A DNA stretch of 29,285 nt from an uncultured Gemmatimonadota bacterium (GTDB lineage Bacteria > Gemmatimonadota > Gemmatimonadetes > Gemmatimonadales > GWC2-71-9), in contig CAMLHP010000010.1 of NCBI GenBank assembly GCA_946479805.1, forward strand, positions 1-29,285. Direction: 5' to 3'. The position numbers and the translations under genes were made by a program. The number at the start of each line of letters is the position of its first letter. Position 1 is the stretch's first letter. Positions 1 to 7,179 of this stretch are shown here, piece by piece. Below the pieces are notes generated by a model, which saw only the letters and a program-made list of their open reading frames with translations, was not told the origin of the DNA and searched no databases.

Positions 1-30
1 GGCGGGTTCAAGGTGATCGTGGAAGCATGA
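1..30 (+). CDS. C-terminal end of a gene cut by the window edge
   Basis: Frame 1 is open from the first base and reads GGFKVIVEA before a TGA at 28-30. Nine residues do not identify a family. The main support for a real + strand gene is what follows: within 45 bp there is a GC-rich stem followed by a T tract on the + strand, as expected after a gene end. The gene would converge with the LVIVD lipoprotein on the other strand. A chance open frame of this length cannot be excluded. Confidence 0.35.
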   Translation, partial: GGFKVIVEA

Positions 31-32
31 GA

Positions 33-146
33 GACGGACAGACGGATAGACGGATAGACGGATAGACGGATAGACGGATGGGTGCACCAGCGGTCGCCGG
101 TGCACCCATCCGTCTGTTTTTATCCGTCTATCCGTCTATCCGTCTA
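33..146. repeat. Octamer tandem array in two inverted arms around a palindrome
   Basis: The left arm (about 33-79) is a run of the 8-bp unit AGACGGAT, with one variant copy (AGACGGAC) at its outer end. The right arm (108-146) carries the reverse complement ATCCGTCT. Between them lies a perfect 9-bp inverted repeat, GGGTGCACC at 80-88 and GGTGCACCC at 99-107. By hand, 72-88 pairs with 99-115 and 47-71 pairs with 122-146, leaving only the six bases 116-121 bulged, so about 42 bp of stem can form. The right arm includes the stop codon of the minus-strand lipoprotein gene. Confidence 0.9.
72..122 (+). terminator. Intrinsic terminator for the + strand gene entering from the left
   Basis: A 17-bp stem (72-88 with 99-115), extended by three inner G-C pairs, is followed directly by GTTTTTAT at 116-123. 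That is the stem plus U-tract layout of a Rho-independent terminator read on the + strand. Read on the minus strand the same hairpin has no U tract, so it would be a weak terminator at most for the converging lipoprotein gene, unless it works with Rho or simply protects the 3' end. Confidence 0.75.
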
Positions 147-2150
147 CTTCGCCAGATCCCTCACCGACTGCACCAGCTTGGCCACCTTGGCGCTGCTGGC
201 GGAGTTGCCCTTGCCCTCGAGGTCCGAAGCCAGCCTGGTCAGCGCGCTGCTCCGCGCAGAGCCCGAGGCCTTCTCAGCCGAGGCAAGAGCCGCGCGGCTG
301 GCGGAGATGGTCCCCGCATCGAGCCCCTTCGACCGCTCCAGCTGGTCGAGGTACGCCCGCGACAGCGCGAACGTGGCGGGCCAGACGAACTGCGGCTGTC
401 CCTGCGCGTTGAGGTAGTCCAGCTTCACCGACTTGGCGGCGTCGATCTCGTTCTGGGAGATGAATGCACTGGGCTTGAGCTCGAAGATGTCGAGTCCGCG
501 GGCAATCTCGGAGCTGACCATCACGCCATTGTACCAGTACACCGACCAGGTGCCGCCGGCGCCCATGCGGGTTGAATCCGCCGGGCCGCGGTCGAAGAAG
601 GCTATCTCCTTCGGGTTCGCTGCGTCGGTCCAGTCGAAGACCGAGATGCCGCCCTGGTACCACGACTGCACCATGACGTCACGCCCCGGGATCGGGATCA
701 GCGAGCCGTTGTGGGCCACGCAGTTCTCGAACGAGGTCTGGGCGGCCGGCATCTTGTAGTAGCTCTGGAACTCCATCTTCCGGCCGACCAGCGTGAAGAT
801 GGCGTCTGCCCCCCACTCCATCTTGTCGGTCGCGCGGCACTTGGGCTGGCCACCGCCACCCCACTCATCCGAGAACAGGATCTTGGTGCCGTCGTTGTTG
901 AAGGTCGCCGAGTGCCAGTAGGAGAAGTTGGAGTCGGACACTGCGCCGATGCGGCGCGGATTGACCGGGTCGCTGATATCGAGCAGCAGCCCGTAGCCCT
1001 CGCAGGCACCGCCCGCCAAGCCAATGGCCGGGTAGAGCGTGATGTCGTGGCACTGGGTTGGGCCGGGGCGGGGGCCATCATTGTCACCCCGCTGCCGGGC
1101 GCCGAAGCGTTCGGCGATGATGGCGTCGATTCCGGCACGCAGCGCAGCGCTGTCGGCGGCCGTGGCCGCGCCGGAGCCACCGCGGGCCTTCACGATGCTG
1201 TCGAGCATCGGCTGGGCCATGCGGTCCGAGAGCACAAACTCCCGGTCCTCGAACTTCGCGATGAACGCGCCCCGTGCGCGTGCGGCATCGATCCGGGCTT
1301 TCGCTGCGGCGACGTCTGCCGGGGCCTCGCCGTGACGCGGCGGGGCAACCAGGTCGTTGAAGATTCGCGGCGAGCTTACGATGGCCGCCTGGTCCGGGTG
1401 CGCCAGCGGCACCTTGATGACCTCGATGCGGAACAGCGCGGAGTTGGGATCCTCCGACGGAGCCATGTCACTGCAGCCGGGCAGTTCGCTGGGCGAGCGC
1501 ACGCCGGCCGATCCGGAGATGTAGACGTACACATTCTCCTTGTCGTCCGGATCCACCAGCACCGAGTGGGTGTGGGAGCCGCGGCAGGTCTGCACATTGC
1601 CGACATTGACCGGCTTGGTGATGTCGGAGATGTCGAAGATCCGGAGGCCGCGGAGCCGCATGGTGCTCACCGTATCGGGAACGCCACCGGTGCCGCAGTC
1701 GATGCGGCCCGAGAGCCCCTCACCCGAGATGAAGAGCAGGTTCCCGTACACCGACACGTCGCTCTGCGAGGCGGGGCAGACGTATGCGGTGGCCAGCACC
1801 GGCTGGCGGGGATTGGAGATGTCCCAGATCTGCCAGCCGTTGTAGTTGCCCTGAATGGCGTACTTGCCCTTGAACGCCAGGTCGGAATTGGTGACGCCCA
1901 CGAAGCCCTCGGCCGGCCGGGTCTTCGACAGGACGTTCAGGTTCCAGACCGCCTCTTCGGCGTCCCACTGACCGGCCCGGAGGCCGACCCGCGGATCGGG
2001 GCTGGGAGCCGCGGCCGACATCCCTGCAGACACCGACGGTGCAGGACCATTGGTGCCGGACTCGTATGTGGACTGGGAGCACGCCCCGAGGGCCAGGAGG
2101 CCGGTCGCAAAGACCAGGGAGGTGCGGCTTGCGCTTCGCACTGATGCCAT
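144..2150 (-). CDS. LVIVD-repeat beta-propeller lipoprotein
   Basis: A 668-residue exported lipoprotein of unknown function. The ATG at 2150 is preferred over the open frame to 2210 because GAGGAAA lies about 6 nt upstream and a lipoprotein signal peptide begins there: a hydrophobic stretch ending LGAC, then SQSTYESG. The body has LVIVD-type blade motifs such as WQIWDISNPRQPV (about residue 106) and LRIFDISDITKPVNVG, with later strands LLLDISDPVNPRRIG and ISVFDWTDAANPKEI; these give a propeller expected on the periplasmic or outer-surface side. The last ~65 residues are Ala/Ser/Lys-rich and look helical, perhaps a FIMAH-like tail. It lies 56 bp downstream of the DUF305 lipoprotein on the same strand, so the two probably share a transcript. 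The stop TAG is the first TAG of an octamer array. Family call is firm; substrate unknown. Confidence 0.85.
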   Translation of the reverse strand: MASVRSASRTSLVFATGLLALGACSQSTYESGTNGPAPSVSAGMSAAAPSPDPRVGLRAGQWDAEEAVWNLNVLSKTRPAEGFVGVTNSDLAFKGKYAIQGNYNGWQIWDISNPRQPVLATAYVCPASQSDVSVYGNLLFISGEGLSGRIDCGTGGVPDTVSTMRLRGLRIFDISDITKPVNVGNVQTCRGSHTHSVLVDPDDKENVYVYISGSAGVRSPSELPGCSDMAPSEDPNSALFRIEVIKVPLAHPDQAAIVSSPRIFNDLVAPPRHGEAPADVAAAKARIDAARARGAFIAKFEDREFVLSDRMAQPMLDSIVKARGGSGAATAADSAALRAGIDAIIAERFGARQRGDNDGPRPGPTQCHDITLYPAIGLAGGACEGYGLLLDISDPVNPRRIGAVSDSNFSYWHSATFNNDGTKILFSDEWGGGGQPKCRATDKMEWGADAIFTLVGRKMEFQSYYKMPAAQTSFENCVAHNGSLIPIPGRDVMVQSWYQGGISVFDWTDAANPKEIAFFDRGPADSTRMGAGGTWSVYWYNGVMVSSEIARGLDIFELKPSAFISQNEIDAAKSVKLDYLNAQGQPQFVWPATFALSRAYLDQLERSKGLDAGTISASRAALASAEKASGSARSSALTRLASDLEGKGNSASSAKVAKLVQSVRDLAK

Positions 2151-2206
2151 GTCGGTTTCCTCTGATGTGACTGAATGGGGCCTGCGGACAATCAATTCCG
2201 GGAAGA

Positions 2207-2890
2207 TCACTGGGATGCTCCTCCTGCTGTCATCTGCTCGAGCATGCTCTCCATCCGGGCGATCTCGGTGGTCTGGTCGACGTTGACGTCGGAGGCAAAC
2301 TTGAAGACGAGCTCGTCCTGGCCGGCGCCGTGGGTGCTGAAGAGCTCCTGCACCATCGTGATGGCGCCCCGGTGATGCTGGATCATGAACTTCAGGAAGA
2401 TCTGGTCGAACTCCTCACCTCGCGCCGCATTTAGCTGGTCCATCTGGGCGTGGGTAAGCATGCCCGGCATGTGCATCTCATGACCCTGCACCATGGTCAT
2501 GCCGCCGACAGCTGGCTGGGGCACCGGCTGCAACCGGTCCTTCAGCCAGGTCTGCATGGTGACAATCTCATCGGCCTGGCCATTCACGATCCGCGCGGAC
2601 AGCCGCTGGACGGCAGGGCTGGCGTCGTGGGTTTCCGCCCAGCCGGCCATGGTGATGGCCTGCGCGTGATGCCCGATCATGCCGCTCATGAAGTGGATGT
2701 CCGCCTCCGTGTACGGCAGCCGGGCGCTGTCGGCCCGGGCTTTCTCGATGGCCCTGAGGTCGCTTTCGCTGTACTCCGCCTGCTCGGGGGCCGGGACCGT
2801 GGACGTGGACTGACCGCTGCTGCAGGCCGCCAGCCCCAGCGCAGCCAGCATGGGCGCCAAGGTCCGGCGGAAGGTGGATGGCATGCTCAA
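2207..2890 (-). CDS. DUF305 family lipoprotein
   Basis: A 227-residue lipoprotein with signal peptide and lipobox LAAC (Cys23). The DUF305 fold is a ferritin-like helical bundle with paired histidines; here they are MIGHHAQAI (His74-His75) and MIQHHRGAI (His172-His173). Between them is a Met/His-rich segment, MTMVQGHEMHMPGM (131-144), of the kind that binds soft metals. DUF305 proteins are often found in copper and metal contexts, so envelope metal binding is plausible but not shown. Start: a TTG at 2890 has GGAG 7 nt upstream, whereas the ATG at 2884 would have it 13 nt away; both give the same signal peptide. An extended -10 promoter lies about 60 bp upstream, inside the gap after the ABC-F gene. 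It probably forms a two-gene operon with the LVIVD lipoprotein. Confidence 0.88.
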   Translation of the reverse strand: MSMPSTFRRTLAPMLAALGLAACSSGQSTSTVPAPEQAEYSESDLRAIEKARADSARLPYTEADIHFMSGMIGHHAQAITMAGWAETHDASPAVQRLSARIVNGQADEIVTMQTWLKDRLQPVPQPAVGGMTMVQGHEMHMPGMLTHAQMDQLNAARGEEFDQIFLKFMIQHHRGAITMVQELFSTHGAGQDELVFKFASDVNVDQTTEIARMESMLEQMTAGGASQ

Positions 2891-2951
2891 TCAAGCTCTC
2901 CCAAGGGGTCGGCGGGGGGTCACCGAGCCCCAGTTGTTCCAATAACCTTCA

Positions 2952-2960
2952 ATTATAGCA
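2952..2960 (-). promoter_or_regulatory. Extended -10 promoter for the DUF305-LVIVD pair
   Basis: On the minus strand the bases read TGCTATAAT: a perfect TATAAT hexamer (2957-2952) preceded by a TGn extension. No good -35 box is seen 16-18 nt upstream, which is usual for extended -10 promoters. It would start transcription near 2945 and give a leader of about 55-60 nt. It sits in an AT-rich island that stands out from the GC-rich surroundings. Confidence 0.6.
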
Positions 2961-2964
2961 CGAT

Positions 2965-4917
2965 TCAGGACCGCTGGTCGCCCCGAAGGGGCCGCGCGGC
3001 CAGCTGCTCCTCGAGCGCCTCCCATTCCCGCATGAGTGCTTCCAGCTCGAGGCGAAGCCGGCCCAGCTGATCCTCCAGGTCGCGGATCTCGGCGTGGGGC
3101 GTTGCCTGATAGAACGTGGGGTCGGCGAATCGAGTTTCGATTCCGGCAATTCCGGTCTCCACGCCGGATATCCGGTCGGTAATCGCGTCCCGCTGGTGCT
3201 CCAGCTGGCGGGTGCCGGGCTTGCCGCCCGCCACCGGAGTCGTTCTGGCGGAAGGCCTTGCCGGTGCCCTGTCCGGTGCCTTTTCGCGGCGGGCCCGGAG
3301 CGCGACCTCATCCGCGTCCAGGTGGTCATCCCCGCAGGCGTGGACGTACTCGTCGTAGGTTCCGGCAAAGTCGCGGATGCCATCGGACCGGATCTCGACC
3401 ACCCGGGTGGCGAGCTGCGAGACGAACCACCGGTCGTGCGAGACGAGGATCAGGGTTCCCTCGTAGCCCTGGAGGCTCTCCACCAGGGCTTCGATCGACT
3501 CCAGGTCCAGATGGTTGGTCGGCTCGTCCAGAAGCAGGACGTTGGGCTGCTCCACGCCCAGCCTTGCGAAGACCAGCCGGGCAGCCTCGCCTCCCGAGAG
3601 CGAACCCAGCTTCTTCCCCGCGTCGTCGCCGGTGAACAGCACCCGCCCCAACTCGCCCCGGACGAACCCGATGGTCTTGCCGGGACAGAATCCAGCGAGC
3701 CAGTCCTGGGCGGTCCAGTCGGGATTGCCCAGCTTCTCGCGGTGGTCCTGCGCGAAGTAACCGGGCTGGGCCTCGTAGCCCCACTCTGCCTCGCCGGCGT
3801 CGGTTGCGAGGTCTCCCACCAGGATCTTGAGGAGGGTCGACTTCCCAATGCCATTGGGCCCGATGATGGCCAGCCGGTCACCCCGGCGCACATCGAGATC
3901 TACGCCGTGCAGTACTTCCCTGCTGCCAAATGACTTCCGGATGCCGCGCACCTTGAGAACGTCGCGGCCGCTGGGACGCCGCTGCACGAAGCGGAACGCC
4001 GGATAGCGCCTGGAACTCTGGGGCAGCGTCTCGAGCGACTCCGCCTTTTTCTCTATCAGCTTCATCTTGCTCTGCGCCTGCCGGGCCTTGCTGGCCTTGG
4101 CGCGGAAGCGGTCCACGAACAGCTGATGGTGGGCGATCTCCTTCTCGCGATCGGCTATTTCCTTCTCGCGCCTCTCCCGCTCGGCGACCTTGGCCTCCTG
4201 GAAGTCGGAATAGTTGCCGCGATAGGAAGTGACCGTCTCGTAGTCCACATCGAGTATCTGGGTCGCGACGTTGTCGAGAAAGCGATGGTCGTGCGAGATG
4301 ACCACGACGGGGCCGCGAAAATCCCGGAGAAACTTCTCCAGCCACCGGATCGAGAGGATGTCGAGGTGGTTGGTGGGCTCGTCGAGGAGCAGCGCATCGG
4401 GTGCGGCGGCCAGCACCTGCGCCAGGAGCACCCGGAACTTGAAGCCCCCCGACAGGGTGGAGAGTGGCTGGTGATGCACCTCTCCCCCGATGCCCAGGCC
4501 CTCGAGGATTTCCGCGGCGCGGGCTTCGGCATTGTAGCCGTCATGGCGGAGCACAACGTCCTCCAGCTCGGCGAACCGGTCCACGTCGAAGTCGTCACCT
4601 CCGGCGGCGAAGAGCGCCTCCTTCGCTTCCATCGCGCTCCAGAGCTCGGGATTGCCCATGAGCGCGACGTGGATGACCTGCCGTTCCTCGTGGAGGAACT
4701 GGTCCTGCCTGAGCACTCCGAGCCGGGCCTTCTTCGGGATGGCGACGGTGCCGGAACTGGCTTCGACGTGCCCGTTGAGGATGCCGAGAAGGGTGGTCTT
4801 TCCCGAGCCGTTGGCGCCAACGAGGCCGTAGCGCTCCCCGGCATTGAGCTGGAGCGAAACGTCCTGGAACAGCGTGCGCGCGCCGAACGACTTGGAGAGG
4901 CCGGATGCGGAAATCAT
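2965..4917 (-). CDS. ABC-F family ATPase (translation factor type)
   Basis: A 650-residue protein with two ABC ATPase domains and no membrane segments, as in the ABC-F family, whose members bind the ribosomal E site and relieve stalls or protect against antibiotics. Domain 1 has Walker A GANGSGKTT (34-42), signature LSGGFKFR (155-162) and Walker B ALLLDEPTNHLD with Glu180. A charged linker at about 240-300 joins it to domain 2, with Walker A GPNGIGKST (353-361), signature LSGGEAARL (440-448) and Walker B LLLDEPTNHLD with Glu465. The C-terminus (about 590-645) is a predicted coiled coil. Short N-terminal features resemble the YbiT/Uup-type housekeeping branch more than resistance proteins, but the subfamily is not certain. 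The ATG at 4917 follows directly on a region shared with the divergent TonB receptor; no clear Shine-Dalgarno is visible. Confidence 0.93.
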   Translation of the reverse strand: MISASGLSKSFGARTLFQDVSLQLNAGERYGLVGANGSGKTTLLGILNGHVEASSGTVAIPKKARLGVLRQDQFLHEERQVIHVALMGNPELWSAMEAKEALFAAGGDDFDVDRFAELEDVVLRHDGYNAEARAAEILEGLGIGGEVHHQPLSTLSGGFKFRVLLAQVLAAAPDALLLDEPTNHLDILSIRWLEKFLRDFRGPVVVISHDHRFLDNVATQILDVDYETVTSYRGNYSDFQEAKVAERERREKEIADREKEIAHHQLFVDRFRAKASKARQAQSKMKLIEKKAESLETLPQSSRRYPAFRFVQRRPSGRDVLKVRGIRKSFGSREVLHGVDLDVRRGDRLAIIGPNGIGKSTLLKILVGDLATDAGEAEWGYEAQPGYFAQDHREKLGNPDWTAQDWLAGFCPGKTIGFVRGELGRVLFTGDDAGKKLGSLSGGEAARLVFARLGVEQPNVLLLDEPTNHLDLESIEALVESLQGYEGTLILVSHDRWFVSQLATRVVEIRSDGIRDFAGTYDEYVHACGDDHLDADEVALRARREKAPDRAPARPSARTTPVAGGKPGTRQLEHQRDAITDRISGVETGIAGIETRFADPTFYQATPHAEIRDLEDQLGRLRLELEALMREWEALEEQLAARPLRGDQRS

Positions 4918-4932
4918 GGGGCGGGAAAGATA

Positions 4933-4960
4933 GTCACGAGCCGCGAGTCACGAGTCGCGA
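4933..4960. repeat. Four-copy heptamer repeat in a divergent promoter region
   Basis: The bases read GTCACGA, GCCGCGA, GTCACGA, GTCGCGA: four 7-bp units with consensus GTCRCGA. They also form two 14-bp copies that differ at one position. The array fills nearly half of the 67-bp gap between the divergent starts of the ABC-F gene and the TonB receptor, so it sits where both promoters would have to be. Confidence 0.8.
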
Positions 4961-4984
4961 GCTGTGCCGGACGTAGATTGCGGA

Positions 4985-7030
4985 ATGCGAATGGTTCTGG
5001 CCGGCCTGCTTGCGATGCTCCCGCCGGGGCTCGCCGTGGCGCAGGAGGCGGACTCGACCCTGGCAGACACGACGTACGTGCTTCCGCCGCTGGTGGTGGT
5101 CACGCGCGCCCCCACCTCGCTCGGAGAAGTGCCGGCCGCCGTGGATGTGCTCGACTCTGTGGCGCTCAGGCAGGGCCGCCGCACGCTGGGCCTGAGCGAG
5201 GCGCTCGCGGACCTCCCTGGCGCATACGTGTCCGACCGCGGCACCTTTGCCCTCGACCAGCGGATTTCGCTCCGTGGGTTCGGGAGTCGCTCTGCCTTCG
5301 GGACCCGTGGCATCGTCGTCCTGCTCGACGGTATTCCCCAGACGCTTCCCGACGGGCAGAGCCAGTTTACCAACGTCGAGCTGGCGGACATCGCGCGGGT
5401 CGAGATCCTGCGTGGCTCAACGTCGGTGCTGTATGGAAACGGTGCGGGTGGCGTGGTCAACCTCATATCGGCTCCGACATCCCGTGCTCCTGTCGCGGGA
5501 CGGGTCCGGGTGGAGGGCGGCGCACACGGACTCTTCAAGTGGCACGGCCAGGCCAGCGGGAAGAGGGGAGGATTCAGCGCGGGTGCTTCGCTCTCGCGGA
5601 CGGTGGTGGATGGATACCGTGATCACAGCGCTGCGGAACTCCGGCGCCTCGCTCTGGTGCTGGGCTACGGCGACGGCGGCACGGCCCTCCGGGTGCGCTT
5701 CAATGCGGCCGACGATCCACTGTCGGAGAATCCCGGCGCGCTGACCCAGGAAGAGTTTGTCGCTGGTCCGGGTCTCGCCGCGCCCAATAACCTGGCCCGC
5801 GACGCGGGCAAGGCGGTGAACCAGCAGCAGCTCTCGGCCCAGCTCGATCACGTCACGCCGGGTGGCACCCGTTACAGCGTGGCTCTTTTCGCACTGAGGC
5901 GCGATCTCGACAATCCCCTCGCCACCAATACCACTATCCGGATACTGAGACGGGCGGGCGGCATCCGGGCCAGCGCGGTCTACCGCGTGGGCCCGTCATC
6001 CACTCACCCGCTCCTCACTGCAGGGTTTGATGCCCAGTGGATGCGCGATGAGCGCAACAACCTGACGCCCAACCACGCGGCCTCACCCGACACGACCGTC
6101 AGCCAGCTGGAGAATGCGAGGTCCATTGGGCCATTTCTCCGCGCCGTCTGGAACCCGGTGCCAGCCTGGCGCCTGGAAGGCGGGGTCCGGCGGGACGAGA
6201 TCAGCTTCTCGGTGCGCGACCGGCTGGAGGATGGTGCCGACGATTCAGGTGAGCGGTCAATGGGCGCATGGAGCATGAGCGGTGGAGCCAGCTTCCTCGG
6301 TACTGCAGCGGTCACCCCTTACGTGAGCGTTTCTACTTCGTTCGATACTCCCACAACGACCGAACTGGCTGTTCAGCAGGACGGCGGCGGATTCAACCCC
6401 GACCTCGGCCCTCAGCGCGCCGTGACCATGGAGGCTGGTGCGCGAGGCAGCAGTGGAGCGTTCCGGTGGTCGGTGGCCCTGTTCCACGCGCAGATCCGGG
6501 ATGCCATCGTGCCGTTCGCTCAGCTGGACGGCCGCTCCTACTACACCAATGCCGGCAGGATCCGGAATCGCGGCGTCGAGCTCGGCCTCGATGCCACCGT
6601 GCACCGGGGATGGTCGGTCTGGGGCGTGCTGACGGGCGCGGACTACCGTTTCACGGATTACGAACTGGTGGAGGGTGCGGACACCACGATCCTGGATGGC
6701 TACCGCCTTGCTGGCGTGCCTGCGGTCTTCGCGCGACTCGGAGTTCGGGGGACGGTTGGGCGCGGATGGGTGGCGCTGGAGCACACACTGTCGGGTGGGC
6801 TCTGGGCCGATGATGCCAACACCATCAGGGTGGAACCATGGCAGGCCAGCACATTGCGCGGTGGTTGGGAAATCGAAGCAGGGAAGCTGCGCCTGGCGCC
6901 GTTCCTCGGGGTCGCCAATCTCTGGAATGAGCGGTATGCTGGCTCGGTGGCGATCAACGGCTTCGGTGGGCGGGTGATCGAGCCGGCGCCGGGTCGCAGC
7001 GTGTACGCGGGAGTCGAATCCGCCTTCTGA
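4985..7030 (+). CDS. TonB-dependent outer-membrane receptor
   Basis: A 681-residue receptor for energised uptake of an unidentified ligand across the outer membrane. The ATG at 4985 is chosen over an upstream GTG at 4964 because the signal peptide starts there (hydrophobic core, cleavage after AVA near residue 19). A TonB-box-like PPLVVVT lies at 34-40. The plug follows, with LRGFGSRSAFGTRG, VVLLDGIPQTLPDGQ and the typical VEILRGSTSVLYGNGAGGVV. The remainder is a 22-strand-type barrel ending in ...YAGVESAF, with the usual C-terminal Phe. Length is normal for the family. Plug residues resemble FecA/siderophore-type receptors, but ligand cannot be assigned and no Fec-type sigma/anti-sigma pair is adjacent. 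TAGATT lies 5 nt upstream of the ATG and there is no clear Shine-Dalgarno, so the mRNA may be leaderless. Confidence 0.93.
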   Translation: MRMVLAGLLAMLPPGLAVAQEADSTLADTTYVLPPLVVVTRAPTSLGEVPAAVDVLDSVALRQGRRTLGLSEALADLPGAYVSDRGTFALDQRISLRGFGSRSAFGTRGIVVLLDGIPQTLPDGQSQFTNVELADIARVEILRGSTSVLYGNGAGGVVNLISAPTSRAPVAGRVRVEGGAHGLFKWHGQASGKRGGFSAGASLSRTVVDGYRDHSAAELRRLALVLGYGDGGTALRVRFNAADDPLSENPGALTQEEFVAGPGLAAPNNLARDAGKAVNQQQLSAQLDHVTPGGTRYSVALFALRRDLDNPLATNTTIRILRRAGGIRASAVYRVGPSSTHPLLTAGFDAQWMRDERNNLTPNHAASPDTTVSQLENARSIGPFLRAVWNPVPAWRLEGGVRRDEISFSVRDRLEDGADDSGERSMGAWSMSGGASFLGTAAVTPYVSVSTSFDTPTTTELAVQQDGGGFNPDLGPQRAVTMEAGARGSSGAFRWSVALFHAQIRDAIVPFAQLDGRSYYTNAGRIRNRGVELGLDATVHRGWSVWGVLTGADYRFTDYELVEGADTTILDGYRLAGVPAVFARLGVRGTVGRGWVALEHTLSGGLWADDANTIRVEPWQASTLRGGWEIEAGKLRLAPFLGVANLWNERYAGSVAINGFGGRVIEPAPGRSVYAGVESAF

Positions 7031-7179
7031 CCGGACAGCGTGCCGACCCAACCATGAAGAATCCATGAAGCCCCCCATTCGCATTGGAATTCCTGGATAC
7101 TCTTCCACTCTGCGGGCGTCAGGTGCATCCTTCACCTACTACCTGCTGCATCACTTCTACGTTTCTGCGGAGGCTGGCC

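Noticed and set aside
33..146. CRISPR array or MITE
   Set aside because: Units are 8 bp with no spacers, so not CRISPR. There is no target-site duplication or separate terminal inverted repeat beyond the octamers, so a MITE is not supported.
711..2144. A 477-residue open frame on the + strand opposite the LVIVD lipoprotein gene
   Set aside because: It has no recognisable domain or signal and is the expected mirror of a high-GC gene; the minus-strand gene has a Shine-Dalgarno, lipobox and family motifs.
4126..5622. A 498-residue + strand frame spanning the ABC-F gene and the start of the TonB receptor
   Set aside because: It runs antisense to one well-supported gene and out of frame with another; the translation has no domain.
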